A stretch of DNA of 64,000 nt from Gammaproteobacteria bacterium (GCA_030433415.1 JAUIMF010000003.1:1-64000); one strand, 5' to 3'. Positions 17,495 through 25,847 are shown, numbered from the stretch's first letter. The notes: a model not told the origin generated them from the sequence alone. Numbers and translations: made by a program.

Positions 17495-18864
17495 GCTTTT
17501 TCCTCCTGGCGCGTTGTCATCGCCAGCGGTTTCACCGGTGCCTGGCCACGCAGCCTCCCGACCTGCTCCAGGGCATCGCCGCGAACTTCGGCCAGTACCT
17601 CCGCCGCCGCAGCGCCGCAGAAGCGCCCCTGGCAGCGGCCCATGCCCACCCGGACCAGTGCTTTGGCGCGATTCACTTCCGGTGCGCCCTGGGACGCGGC
17701 GGCTTCACGCAATTGCCCTGCGGTGATGGCCTCACAGCGACACAGCAGCACGTCGTCCGCCACCGCGCGTGCCAGTTCGGCCGGCCAGGGAAACGCAGTG
17801 GCGAGGCCCCGGCGGAAAGTTTCCATGCGGCGCTGGCGCCGCCGCAGCTTGTCGATCCTTGATGTCGAAACGTCCAATCCAAGATCGGACAGTGCGGCCA
17901 ATGCCGCCAGTTCGCCCGAGATTTCCGCTGCGTCGGCACCGAGAACGCGAGCACCATCGCCGGCGAGGTAGACCCCGGATGTGCTGCCGCGACCATCGGC
18001 ATCGACCTGAGGCACCCACTGCCCCAGATCTGGATCAAATGTAAAGTCGCAGCGAGCCAGGTCCGCCAATTGCGTCTCGCTGCGTAAATGAAATCCCATG
18101 CCCACCGCGTCGCAGGCGAGCTGTTCCTCTTGACCCCTGCCGGAGCGGAAACGGACCGCAGCGACACCATCGTCGCCGTCGATGGCAAGGGGAGTTACCG
18201 AGGTATGCACGGGAACACCCCGCAGGAGCAGCTGTGCCCGGTAGTAGATACCTTTGGCCAGCAGCGTGGGGCGCGCAGCCATGGGTCCCAATGCGTTGAG
18301 CTGACCGAGAAAGGGTGACGTGTCCAGTACCGCAGCCACATCCACACCTGCCGCGGCGTACTGGTAGCTGATGAGGTAGAGGAGGGGCCCGGTGCCGAGA
18401 AAAACGACTCTGCGCCCAATGGCGCAGGCCTGGGCTTTGAGGGCTATCTGCGCAGCCCCGAGACTGTAGCAGCCGGCCATCGTCCAGCCCCGGACCGGTA
18501 GCAAGCGATCCGTCGCACCGGTCGCCAGGATGAGCGCATCGAAGGGCAGGGCTTCGGCGACTTCACCCTGGACACAGTGCAGTACACCGGGGGACACATT
18601 CCAGGCCAGCGTATTCGGCCGGTAGTCGAGGTGGGGAACAAGGTCATCAAAGGTGCAGTGGATGGCTTTGGCCTTCCCCGCTTCAAAACCATAGAGCGCC
18701 TTGTATGGCCGTGTAAACTGCGCCGGCTGACGGCGGTAAATCTGCCCGCCGCTGGTGCCGCTCTCATCAATGACGGTTGGACGGACGCCGGCCTCGACAC
18801 AGGCCTGTGCCGCCCGCACACCCGCGGGGCCCGCGCCAACGATGACTACCCGCAATTCGGCCAC
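17491..18864 (-). CDS. FAD/NAD(P)-binding oxidoreductase with BFD-like [2Fe-2S] domain, HcnB/OoxA-like
   Basis: 457 residues. The N terminus has LRVVIVGAGPAGVRAAQACVE, then SGGQIYRR, and a second nucleotide site around VVFLGTGPLLYLISYQYAAAG. The C-terminal domain holds four cysteines, CRC and later CQGRFC, the [2Fe-2S] pattern of BFD-like domains fused to this family. The GTG start has GGAGG four bases upstream and lies 19 bases inside the preceding small gene; longer frames are not needed. It is the electron-transfer flavoprotein partner of the HcnC-like catalytic subunit. HcnB of hydrogen cyanide synthase, opine oxidase A and hydroxyproline dehydrogenase alpha share this architecture; the sequence alone does not tell which substrate is used. 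Confidence 0.88.
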   Translation of the reverse strand: MAELRVVIVGAGPAGVRAAQACVEAGVRPTVIDESGTSGGQIYRRQPAQFTRPYKALYGFEAGKAKAIHCTFDDLVPHLDYRPNTLAWNVSPGVLHCVQGEVAEALPFDALILATGATDRLLPVRGWTMAGCYSLGAAQIALKAQACAIGRRVVFLGTGPLLYLISYQYAAAGVDVAAVLDTSPFLGQLNALGPMAARPTLLAKGIYYRAQLLLRGVPVHTSVTPLAIDGDDGVAAVRFRSGRGQEEQLACDAVGMGFHLRSETQLADLARCDFTFDPDLGQWVPQVDADGRGSTSGVYLAGDGARVLGADAAEISGELAALAALSDLGLDVSTSRIDKLRRRQRRMETFRRGLATAFPWPAELARAVADDVLLCRCEAITAGQLREAAASQGAPEVNRAKALVRVGMGRCQGRFCGAAAAEVLAEVRGDALEQVGRLRGQAPVKPLAMTTRQEEKA

Positions 18865-19157
18865 GCATCCTCCGTTGGCGCCTGCGTGAGAACCTGCATC
18901 CCGGATATCACTTCTGTGGTGCAGGCACGCAAGCGCTCGCCCTCGGGGGTCCACATCCAGCAGTCCTGGCAGGCGCCCATCAGGCAGAATCCGGCGCGCG
19001 CGCCATCGCCAAATTCCGATTGACGCAGTGTCGATACGTGACTCAATACCGCCACGAGCAGCGTGTCACCCTGCATTGCGCTGTACGAACGACCGTCGAT
19101 CACGATCGTGACCGCAGGCCGATGCTGCTCGGCCATCCTGACGAAACGGCCTGACAT
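18846..19157 (-). CDS. Small [2Fe-2S] ferredoxin-like subunit, HcnA-like
   Basis: 103 residues. It shows the plant-type ferredoxin arrangement CLMGACQDC followed by a fourth cysteine in RACTT, plus the beta-grasp lead-in VTIVIDGRSYSAMQGDTLLVAVL. This size and motif match HcnA and the gamma subunit of hydroxyproline/opine dehydrogenases, where the protein holds one cluster between the two flavoproteins. AGGAG lies eight bases before ATG. It is first in an A-B-C-aldehyde dehydrogenase operon on the minus strand, with a 19-base overlap with the next gene. Confidence 0.87.
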   Translation of the reverse strand: MSGRFVRMAEQHRPAVTIVIDGRSYSAMQGDTLLVAVLSHVSTLRQSEFGDGARAGFCLMGACQDCWMWTPEGERLRACTTEVISGMQVLTQAPTEDAWPNCG

Positions 19158-19280
19158 GGGTTGCGCTCCTGTCGGTAAGGGTGTCGGGGTATCGGGTGAT
19201 GATTATAGGCTAGCCGATGCAGCATCAATTCCCTAATGCCTCGGGCCCTTCGATACAAAAATCCAAAAGATGCGCAGAAA

Positions 19281-19297
19281 TTGGCAGGATATTGGCT
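19281..19297 (+). promoter_or_regulatory. Candidate sigma-54 (-24/-12) promoter for the M20 amidohydrolase operon
   Basis: TTGGCAGGATATTGGCT has the invariant GG and GC exactly ten bases apart (GG at 19283-19284, GC at 19295-19296) and matches the consensus TTGGCACG-N4-TTGCW at all but two specified positions. Transcription would start near 19308, about 43 bases before the GTG at 19351. No activator site was identified. It lies in the 193-base gap between the divergent HcnABC-like and amidohydrolase operons. Confidence 0.42.
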
Positions 19298-19350
19298 GCT
19301 GTTTCGCGCTAGTCTGACTCTTTACACTTTCGCGCTCACAGCTTACCGGG

Positions 19351-20529
19351 GTGCTCCCGGGGGAACAGGAATTGGCTAACGCAAGCCTGGACATTGACGA
19401 CCTGGTGCCGGACCTCGTGGCGATTCGACGCGATATTCACGCTCATCCGGAACTTGCCTACAAGGAACATCGCACGGCGGGCCTCGTGGCCGAGGCGTTG
19501 CGCGAACTGGGCCTGCCGGTGCAGGAAAACATCGGTGGTACCGGCGTGGTTGCCACGCTCAAGCGTGGCCGCTCAGCGCGTAGCATCGGCCTGCGTGCCG
19601 ACATGGATGCGCTGCCCATCCGTGAGCAAACCGGCCTGCCGTACGCAAGCCGCCACGAGGGTGTCTTTCACGGCTGTGGTCACGACGGACATGTCGCCAT
19701 GCTGTTGGGCGCCGCGCGACACCTGTGCCGCGACGGCGGTATCGATGGCAGCGTGCACTTTATCTTTCAGCCAGCGGAAGAAGGTGAGGGAGGCGCGAAG
19801 GCCATGATCGATGACGGCCTCTTCGAACGGTTTCCCTGTGATCGGGTGTTTGCGCTGCACAATTGGCCCAGCCTGCCGTTGGGTACGGTGTCGACGCGGC
19901 CGGGCCCGATTATGGCCGCCGCAGACAAGTTTTCCATCACCGTAGAGGGACGCGGCGGCCACGCAGCCATGCCGCATAGCACGCCGGACGCGATACTCGC
20001 CGCCAGCGATCTCGTCACCCAGCTCAACACGATAGTTTCACGGCGGATTCCGCCCACCGGGACGGCCGTGCTCTCGGTTACCCGTATTGAGGGAGGCAGT
20101 TCCCACAACGTGCTGCCTGCACAGGTGCGACTGATTGGGACCGTACGCACCTTCGACCCGAAGGTGCAGGACACCATCGAGGCCGCCCTGCACCAGATCG
20201 TCGATGGCGTTGCCCGCTCCAGTGGCACCCGGATCACGGCCCAGTACGATCGCTACTATCCCGCCACGGTCAATCACCCCGGCGCTGCGGAGGAGGCCCT
20301 CGCGGCAGCAGCGCAGTTGGCGGATACGGAACGCGCCGCAGAGCCGGCGTTTACATCCGAGGATTTCGGTTTCATGTTGCAGGTCTGCGAGGGCGCTTAC
20401 ATCTGGCTTGGCCAGGGTGGTGCGGCGGAGGAGATTCCGCTGCATCACCCCGGTTACGATTTCAATGATGAGGTGCTGGCTACCGGGATCAGGCTGCACG
20501 TTGCGCTAGCGCGACGTCACCTGGGCTGA
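19351..20529 (+). CDS. M20 family metallo-amidohydrolase (hippurate hydrolase/N-acyl amino acid amidohydrolase-like)
   Basis: 392 residues, peptidase M20D. Metal-binding and catalytic features: HAHPELAYKEHRTA near the N terminus, LRADMDALPI, HGCGHDGHVAM, FQPAEEGEGGA with the catalytic Glu pair, HNWP, the dimerisation segment GRGGHAAMPH, and TSEDFGFM near the C terminus. These zinc enzymes release an amino acid from an N-acyl or N-carbamoyl conjugate in the cytoplasm. The GTG at 19351 gives full length; a TTG at 19372, with AGGAA just before it, would drop seven residues and is also possible. It is 34 bases before the next flavoprotein and probably co-transcribed from the sigma-54-like promoter. 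Confidence 0.9.
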   Translation: MLPGEQELANASLDIDDLVPDLVAIRRDIHAHPELAYKEHRTAGLVAEALRELGLPVQENIGGTGVVATLKRGRSARSIGLRADMDALPIREQTGLPYASRHEGVFHGCGHDGHVAMLLGAARHLCRDGGIDGSVHFIFQPAEEGEGGAKAMIDDGLFERFPCDRVFALHNWPSLPLGTVSTRPGPIMAAADKFSITVEGRGGHAAMPHSTPDAILAASDLVTQLNTIVSRRIPPTGTAVLSVTRIEGGSSHNVLPAQVRLIGTVRTFDPKVQDTIEAALHQIVDGVARSSGTRITAQYDRYYPATVNHPGAAEEALAAAAQLADTERAAEPAFTSEDFGFMLQVCEGAYIWLGQGGAAEEIPLHHPGYDFNDEVLATGIRLHVALARRHLG

Positions 20530-20563
20530 ACTGCAATCGCTGGCGAGTATTAGGAGTATCACG

Positions 20564-21874
20564 ATGCAGGTGACGGACCTCGCTGACAAGAATGCGCCCT
20601 ACTGGTGGGACGATGCCCCGCCGAACGTACAGCCCGAGCAGGCGATCACCGGAAAGGTGGATGTCGTGGTGGTGGGTGCGGGCTATGCCGGGCTGGCGGC
20701 GGGCATGGCGCTCGCGCGGGCAGGGCGCAGCGTAATTGCCTTTGACGCCATGGATCCGGGCGAAGGTGCCTCCACGCGCAATGGCGGTATCACCAGTGGC
20801 AATATTCGACCGACGTTTGCTGCCATCGCCAAACGCTTTGGCGAGGACAAGGCCGTTGCCATCGAGGCGGAGGGAAAGCTTGCCCGCGAGTTTCTTGGCG
20901 AATTTATTCGCAGCGAGGAGCTGGCCTGCGACTATCAGCAGACTGGCCTGTTCGTAGGCGCTATCGGCACTAAACAGTACGAGAGTATGGCGCGCGGAGC
21001 GGACAGCCTCGTCAAGCGCCTGGGTATCGACGCCTACGCCGTACCACAGGCAGAGCAACGACAGTATGCGGGTACCGATTTCTATCGGGGTGGTACGGTG
21101 CGCATGGACATCGGTGGGTTACACCCGGCGAAGTTTCACAGCGAGCTTCTACGCGTGGCAGTTGCGGCAGGCTTGGTCGTGCATGCCCGCACGCCCGTTG
21201 AGTCAATTCGACGCGACCATGACTCGTTTTCCGTTGCAACGTCGAGGGGAGCGGTAACGGCGCGCCAGGTGCTGGTATGTACTAACGGCTACACCGACGG
21301 TGCCACGCCATTCCTGCGCCGGCGCCTGGTGCCGGTGCGAAGCCGCATGATCGCCACCGAGGAGCTACCAGCGGCGCTGATGGCTCAGCTTCTGCCGCGG
21401 GGCATGATGATGGGAGAGGGGCTCAAGCTGGGCTACTACTATCGACCCTGCCCCGAGGGCAAACGCATCCTGCTCGGCGGGCGTGACGGCTCGTTCAAAG
21501 GTGATCCGGTGCGCCCGATCGTGGCACTCAAAAAAGGGCTGGTGCAGCGGTTTCCCGAGCTCCAAGGTACCCGACTTAGTCACACGTGGTTTGGCAACGT
21601 TGCCATGAACCGTGATCTTTTGCCGCGTATGTTCGAGCGCGATGGTGTGCTCTATGCAACAGGGTTCTGCGGTTCCGGTACCGTATGGGCGCCCTGGATT
21701 GGTACGCGCGCAGCCCACAAGCTGCTTGGGGACGAGAAACTGGGGAGTTCCGCCTTCGATTTCGCGCCACCTGCATCGGTACCACTTTATAACGGCAGGC
21801 CCTGGTTCATGCCGGCGGTCATCGAGGGCTATAGATTGCAGGACATCGTCGCCATGCGGCGTAGCGGCCGCTGA
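20564..21874 (+). CDS. FAD-dependent amine oxidoreductase of the DAO family (PuuB-like), second copy
   Basis: 436 residues. It has the PYWWDDAPP start typical of gamma-glutamylputrescine oxidase relatives, FAD site VDVVVVGAGYAGLAAGMALA, flavin loop GASTRNGGITSGN, and a C-terminal GFCGSGTVWAPWIG. AGGAG eight bases before ATG makes the start firm. It shares the fold with the proteins at 8222-9502 and 16334-17494 but is clearly diverged from both, so these are three distinct oxidases and not recent duplicates. Together with the amidohydrolase it could deacylate and then oxidise the released amine. Confidence 0.88.
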   Translation: MQVTDLADKNAPYWWDDAPPNVQPEQAITGKVDVVVVGAGYAGLAAGMALARAGRSVIAFDAMDPGEGASTRNGGITSGNIRPTFAAIAKRFGEDKAVAIEAEGKLAREFLGEFIRSEELACDYQQTGLFVGAIGTKQYESMARGADSLVKRLGIDAYAVPQAEQRQYAGTDFYRGGTVRMDIGGLHPAKFHSELLRVAVAAGLVVHARTPVESIRRDHDSFSVATSRGAVTARQVLVCTNGYTDGATPFLRRRLVPVRSRMIATEELPAALMAQLLPRGMMMGEGLKLGYYYRPCPEGKRILLGGRDGSFKGDPVRPIVALKKGLVQRFPELQGTRLSHTWFGNVAMNRDLLPRMFERDGVLYATGFCGSGTVWAPWIGTRAAHKLLGDEKLGSSAFDFAPPASVPLYNGRPWFMPAVIEGYRLQDIVAMRRSGR

Positions 21875-21915
21875 TGGCGGGAGAGCTGCCGTTCACCTGA
21901 AGCTGGCGTCGTCTG

Positions 21916-23079
21916 TTACCACCCGCTGATTTTCTTCCACACGCCTGTTGGCGTGCCCTGCTCAATGACGGTCATCGTGTCGTATTGCGCAGCCGTTGCG
22001 CAGGCGTGGTTGGGAAGTACGCGGAGCTGGCTTCCCAGCGGATAGGCGGAATAGTCAATACGCTCGTCAGCCGTGGCGGGGCTGATAATGCCGTGTTCCT
22101 GGTTGGCTCCGGTCATCAGCAGTGGCAGTCGGTTTCCGCGAACGTCCATCACCGCACCATAGCCGTAGTCCACGCGCTGCGAGGCTGTGCCACGATCTCG
22201 TGACAGGGCCATCCAGCCGCCGTCGGTGATGATCCAGTTCTTGCTGCGCTGGTGGCCGGTCACCGTGACCAGCACGCTGAAGGCGATATCGTCCGGCGTA
22301 CAGACACCGATATTGGCCATCACCAGGTCGAAGATGGCGTAAACGCCAGCGCGAACTTCCGTCACGCCGCCAAGATCGTCGATGGCAAATGCCGTCGGTG
22401 TGGAACCGATGGACACAATGGGGCAGGGCAGGCTGGCTTCGCGCAGGCGCTTTGCGGCCGCGACAGTCCGGTCGCGTTCCAGCCGGGCCATGGCCAGCAA
22501 TGCTTCGGCCGAGTCGCAATGGTAGCTCTCGCCGGCATGGGTCATCACGCCGCGCAGTTCGACGCCGTCCAACTCGTGAAGCAGCCGCCCGATCTCCAGG
22601 AGCGCATCGCCCTCGGGGTCTACACCGGACCGGTGTCCGTCCGTATCCAGTTCGATGATCGTTGGAAACGTGATACCCGCATTGGTGCCATAGGTTGCCA
22701 GTTGCTGGGCCATCTCCGGGGAGTCGAGGGTCACCGACAGGACACAGCCTTTCGCAATGAGGCGCCGGGCCTGGTCGAACTTGTTGGGCGAGATACCCAC
22801 GGCATAGAAAATGTCGCCAAAACCGTTGTCGAAGAAGTGTTCTGCCTCTCTCAGGGTGGAGACGGTGATTCCCCGGGTATGCCCGGCGGACTGAACTACC
22901 CGGGCGATATCGACGCACTTGTGCGTTTTGACATGAGGGCGCAGCACCCCACCGAGCATGCCCACACGCCTGGCGAGTCGCTGCGCGTTGGCCTCAAGGC
23001 GATCACGGTCCAATAGGAGTGCCGGTGTCGTGGTATTTGTCAGGCTGATTACGTTGGGTGTGTTTTCACTGTTTGTCAT
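21916..23079 (-). CDS. DSD1 family PLP enzyme (D-threonine aldolase / D-serine or 3-hydroxyaspartate dehydratase-like)
   Basis: 387 residues, fold type III PLP enzyme: an alanine-racemase-like barrel followed by a D-serine-dehydratase-like domain. The PLP lysine is Lys51 in RPHVKTHK; phosphate and ring contacts are in SIGSTPT; the C-terminal metal site is the His and Cys of PNHACATAAQ. It cleaves or dehydrates a D-beta-hydroxy amino acid. I start at the ATG with GGAGG five bases upstream, not the longer frame. It is a single gene converging with the flavoprotein at its left, and a good partner for a pathway handling D- or hydroxy-amino acids. Which of the related reactions it performs is open. 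Confidence 0.88.
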   Translation of the reverse strand: MTNSENTPNVISLTNTTTPALLLDRDRLEANAQRLARRVGMLGGVLRPHVKTHKCVDIARVVQSAGHTRGITVSTLREAEHFFDNGFGDIFYAVGISPNKFDQARRLIAKGCVLSVTLDSPEMAQQLATYGTNAGITFPTIIELDTDGHRSGVDPEGDALLEIGRLLHELDGVELRGVMTHAGESYHCDSAEALLAMARLERDRTVAAAKRLREASLPCPIVSIGSTPTAFAIDDLGGVTEVRAGVYAIFDLVMANIGVCTPDDIAFSVLVTVTGHQRSKNWIITDGGWMALSRDRGTASQRVDYGYGAVMDVRGNRLPLLMTGANQEHGIISPATADERIDYSAYPLGSQLRVLPNHACATAAQYDTMTVIEQGTPTGVWKKISGW

Positions 23080-23141
23080 GCAGCCTCCGAGGCCAGCGGC
23101 CACCGCTCCGTTGTACACAGCGCCAAAGTAGAAGCATCAAC

Positions 23142-23170
23142 AAAAAAGCCCCGCGAGAGGTTCGCGGGGC
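23142..23170 (-). terminator. Rho-independent terminator of the DUF4198/HupE operon
   Basis: Read on the minus strand: GCCCCGCGA, loop ACCTC, TCGCGGGGC, then six T. The 9-bp stem is perfect and begins 20 bases after the DUF4198 gene stop. Confidence 0.92.
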
Positions 23171-23189
23171 AGGCAGGGGGGGGAATGCC

Positions 23190-23972
23190 TTACTCGGGGA
23201 GATGGTCAAGCACAAACGACAGCGTCGCAAAGTGCTCTATCTGCCTGTACACCTTTGGCGTATCGGCTGGTCCATCATAGGTCGCGCCGATCACGTTCAG
23301 ACCCTGGTTGCGTACGGGAAAGTGCACCGTGCCGTCTTCACCGGTGATCCAGGGCTGCTGATCGGGATCGTTGACCCAGTCGCGAACCACACGTGCACCG
23401 GAGATGGGTTTGCCGTTGTACAGTACTTGCACTTTGACGATATCGCCGGCCTGGCGCGGCATTGCAGTGCCATGCAATTCGTAGGATCCGTTCTTCCAGC
23501 CCGGGGCGCCGTCGACGGGAATAATCTGCAGGGTCTGCGTGGGGAGTTGTGGGATGGCACGAAGTGGTCCCCGCAGGTGCACCGCGTACTTCATTGTTCG
23601 CTCTGAGATCACCGCATTGGGAACCTCATCGTAGCCTTTGGCGTGCCACTTGCCGTCCGGAGTCTTGGACCAGACGCCGTTGTCCATGACGCCCGACACG
23701 GCCAGTGGATAATCGTCGCCACCGACCAGCACCATGGGGCCGGCCTTGATGAGCTCCGCATCGACCTTGTTCCAGTCCTCGTCGTAACCGGTGAGGTTGA
23801 CCATCTTGTCGAAACGCTTGACCGTATCCAGGTCGTCGGCGCCCACGCCGTAAATCAGGGCGAGGGCGTCGGAGCGCTCAGCAAACCATATACCGTGACT
23901 GCTGACCTGCCCGGCGCAGAGAACGCCAGCGACGGCGGCGGTGGTGGTGAGGATTTTCTGCAGCGTGTTCAT
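23190..23972 (-). CDS. DUF4198 domain periplasmic protein, metal-transport associated
   Basis: 260 residues with a signal peptide (KILTTTAAVAGVLCAG, probable cut in QVSS before HGIWFAE). DUF4198 proteins are secreted beta-rich proteins found beside nickel, cobalt or copper transport and TonB genes; the closing part here (VKVQVLYNGKPISGARV, then DGTVHFPVRNQGLNVIGATY) is the typical carboxypeptidase-regulatory-like fold. The ATG has AGGAG five bases upstream. It is last of four genes on the minus strand ending at a strong terminator. The role, probably capturing or presenting metal in the periplasm, is inferred from neighbours and family distribution. Confidence 0.85.
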   Translation of the reverse strand: MNTLQKILTTTAAVAGVLCAGQVSSHGIWFAERSDALALIYGVGADDLDTVKRFDKMVNLTGYDEDWNKVDAELIKAGPMVLVGGDDYPLAVSGVMDNGVWSKTPDGKWHAKGYDEVPNAVISERTMKYAVHLRGPLRAIPQLPTQTLQIIPVDGAPGWKNGSYELHGTAMPRQAGDIVKVQVLYNGKPISGARVVRDWVNDPDQQPWITGEDGTVHFPVRNQGLNVIGATYDGPADTPKVYRQIEHFATLSFVLDHLPE

Positions 23973-24060
23973 GAACTCTCCTGTTGCGTAGTCGTGTTGT
24001 GAAGGTCGTGCGATCAGGTGCGTGTATCGTCCGGCTGGATCACGAGTCGTTTCGATGCGA

Positions 24061-24648
24061 CTATTTTTCGTGGATTCCCTGGTAGAAGCCGCTGACTGCT
24101 ACCGTTACCGTGATGTCTTCTTCGGTCATGTTCTGCCAGTACCAGCCGTGAGTGCCGTCGAAGCGGGCCAGCAACATACCCTGGCCGGCTACCTGTTCCT
24201 GTTCTTTCCAGTAGCTGGTGAATTCGTCTTTTCCCGGATTGGGCGGTTCGCCGTGCATATCCGTATACAGGGCCGAGCCATCGGTCTTCCAGTCAAACAC
24301 CAGGGCCTGCCCGGCCAGCATGTCGGCCTTCAGTTCGATGCCCTCATAGGCGGGAACGACAACGGTCACCGTGTCGTTGCTGATCGTGGTCGATGCGCGC
24401 GCCAGGGCCGGAAGATCGAGGCCGGATTCAATATCAACGGGCACCAGCTCGGCGGCCACTGCGCTGCTGGCAGCATTCAACTTGTCCAGTCCTAGCGCGT
24501 CGCCGACGCCCAATGGATCCACACCGTATTCGGCGGGGAGAACAAAAGTCACCAGCAGCAAGATGGCGACGACCAGGGAGATCAGCGTCGCTCGAACAAG
24601 TTCCGCCTTGCCAGGCAGCGGTTGTTCAACGGTTACGGTGGTTGTCAC
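24061..24648 (-). CDS. Single-span membrane-anchored periplasmic protein of unknown function
   Basis: 195 residues. One membrane segment near residues 19-40 (ATLISLVVAILLLVTFVLPAE) is followed by a mainly polar extracytoplasmic domain with many acidic residues, a WKTDGSALYTDMHGEP stretch, and a C-terminal WYWQNMTEEDITVTVAVSGFY. I chose GTG at 24648 because GAGGA sits seven bases upstream and it follows the HupE stop by ten bases; a TTG at 24675 would overlap HupE. Its fixed place between HupE-like and DUF4198 genes suggests a shared metal-linked role. I do not recognise a named family with certainty. Confidence 0.8.
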   Translation of the reverse strand: MTTTVTVEQPLPGKAELVRATLISLVVAILLLVTFVLPAEYGVDPLGVGDALGLDKLNAASSAVAAELVPVDIESGLDLPALARASTTISNDTVTVVVPAYEGIELKADMLAGQALVFDWKTDGSALYTDMHGEPPNPGKDEFTSYWKEQEQVAGQGMLLARFDGTHGWYWQNMTEEDITVTVAVSGFYQGIHEK

Positions 24649-24658
24649 GATTCTGTCC

Positions 24659-25384
24659 TCAGATACCTGGATCAACGAAATAGCCGGTGAGCTGGTAACC
24701 CATTAGCATGAATCCCAGTGTCATAAGCACCGCGTTGGACGCGAAGGCGTAGCGCTGGAATGCCGGGGCGCGGCGCCAGAAGCCCATCAGTATGAGAATG
24801 GCCGAGAGGGCAACAAGCTGGCCCATTTCCACGCCGATGTTGAAGGCGAGGATATTGGGCACGAGGCCGTCTTCGGACAGCGTGAAGTCCTGCAACTTCG
24901 TCGCTAGGCCAAAACCATGGAAAAAGCCGAAAATCAGTACCGCGGCCTTGGTATTTGGCTGGAAACCAAACAAGCGCTGGAATCCGCCGAGGTTGTCAAA
25001 GCCCTTGTAAACCACCGACAGACCGATAATTGCGTCGACGAGATAGGGGCTGACCTGCGTGTCGTTGAGCACCCCCCACAGCAGGGTCACGCTGTGCCCG
25101 ATGGCGAAGAGGCTGACGTAGATGCCGACATCTTTCATCCGGTAAAGGAAGAAAATGACGCCAACAAGGAACAGCAGGTGGTCGTAGCCGGTCACCATGT
25201 GTTTGGCGCCGAGGTAGACAAAGGGAATGAACTGGATGCCGCGAGCGCCTTCTATAAACGCCGAGTCACCTTCCGCGACCCCATGCGCAAGCAGCGAGCC
25301 GCTGGCGAGCATGCCGAGTAGCCCAAGCAGGCACGACATCGAGTGTTGCAGGACGCGGACCCTGGCCGATTGAAATGGATGCAT
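24659..25384 (-). CDS. HupE/UreJ-like membrane protein
   Basis: 241 residues. After a signal-like segment ending SLLAHG, it has about six membrane helices and the HupE/UreJ signature KHMVTGYDHLLFL, whose histidines and aspartate are thought to bind a metal such as nickel. Further conserved pieces are FAIGHSVTLLWG and FGFFHGFGLA. HupE and UreJ are nickel permeases, but this subgroup also occurs beside copper genes. A GTG precedes the ATG by one codon; GGGAA favours the ATG. Flanked by a His-rich secreted protein and the anchored protein, it is the likely transport component of this operon. Confidence 0.87.
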   Translation of the reverse strand: MHPFQSARVRVLQHSMSCLLGLLGMLASGSLLAHGVAEGDSAFIEGARGIQFIPFVYLGAKHMVTGYDHLLFLVGVIFFLYRMKDVGIYVSLFAIGHSVTLLWGVLNDTQVSPYLVDAIIGLSVVYKGFDNLGGFQRLFGFQPNTKAAVLIFGFFHGFGLATKLQDFTLSEDGLVPNILAFNIGVEMGQLVALSAILILMGFWRRAPAFQRYAFASNAVLMTLGFMLMGYQLTGYFVDPGI

Positions 25385-25408
25385 CACGAGATTCCCGGCG
25401 CGCCGCCG

Positions 25409-25798
25409 TTACGATTCGATATCGAACTTGCCGGCGATCTTCGAGTAACCGTCGGCCTTGGTGATGATGGCCAGCACTTTCGCACCGGGCTCCAGCGTCA
25501 CTCCTTCGGCCTTCAGACCACTGCCAGCAATCGGGGTCAGCGGGTACTCGTTCTTGCCTTCGGCCGTTTCAACCTTGAGCTTGCCTCCCATGCCAGCGGT
25601 GTCCCAGGGTTCATCGTCGAGGATGTAGATCAAAACCAGCCCGTCACCCTTCACAAGTTCCAGGGAGACATCCCCCGTGACCTTGACGATGCCGCCATGC
25701 TGCGGTTCCGTGATGCCGTGCGCGTGTACCTGCAATGCCGAGAAGGCGGGCAGGACAGCGATGATGATCGTGGCAACGATTTTCACAGTGATTGACAT
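25409..25798 (-). CDS. Small secreted His-rich protein, probable periplasmic metal-binding protein
   Basis: 129 residues. Signal peptide VKIVATIIIAVLPAFSALQVHA, after which the mature protein begins HGITEPQHGGIVK. The rest is a small beta-rich domain. The HGG...GDVSLELV pattern resembles the start of the CusB/CzcB-type adaptor encoded at 31510. AGGAA lies four bases before ATG. It is first in the four-gene minus-strand operon and has a near-perfect palindrome about 50 bases upstream of its start. A metal chaperone or sensor role is inferred; the family is not named here. Confidence 0.82.
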   Translation of the reverse strand: MSITVKIVATIIIAVLPAFSALQVHAHGITEPQHGGIVKVTGDVSLELVKGDGLVLIYILDDEPWDTAGMGGKLKVETAEGKNEYPLTPIAGSGLKAEGVTLEPGAKVLAIITKADGYSKIAGKFDIES

Positions 25799-25847
25799 GT
25801 TTCCTGGTCTCGACGCTTGCTTGGCATTCGATTAGAGCATGCCAGAT

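Noticed and set aside
16334-19157. Hydrogen cyanide synthase hcnABC
   Set aside because: Subunit layout fits, but opine and hydroxyproline dehydrogenases share it, and the linked aldehyde dehydrogenase and importer argue for catabolism. Cyanide production cannot be claimed.
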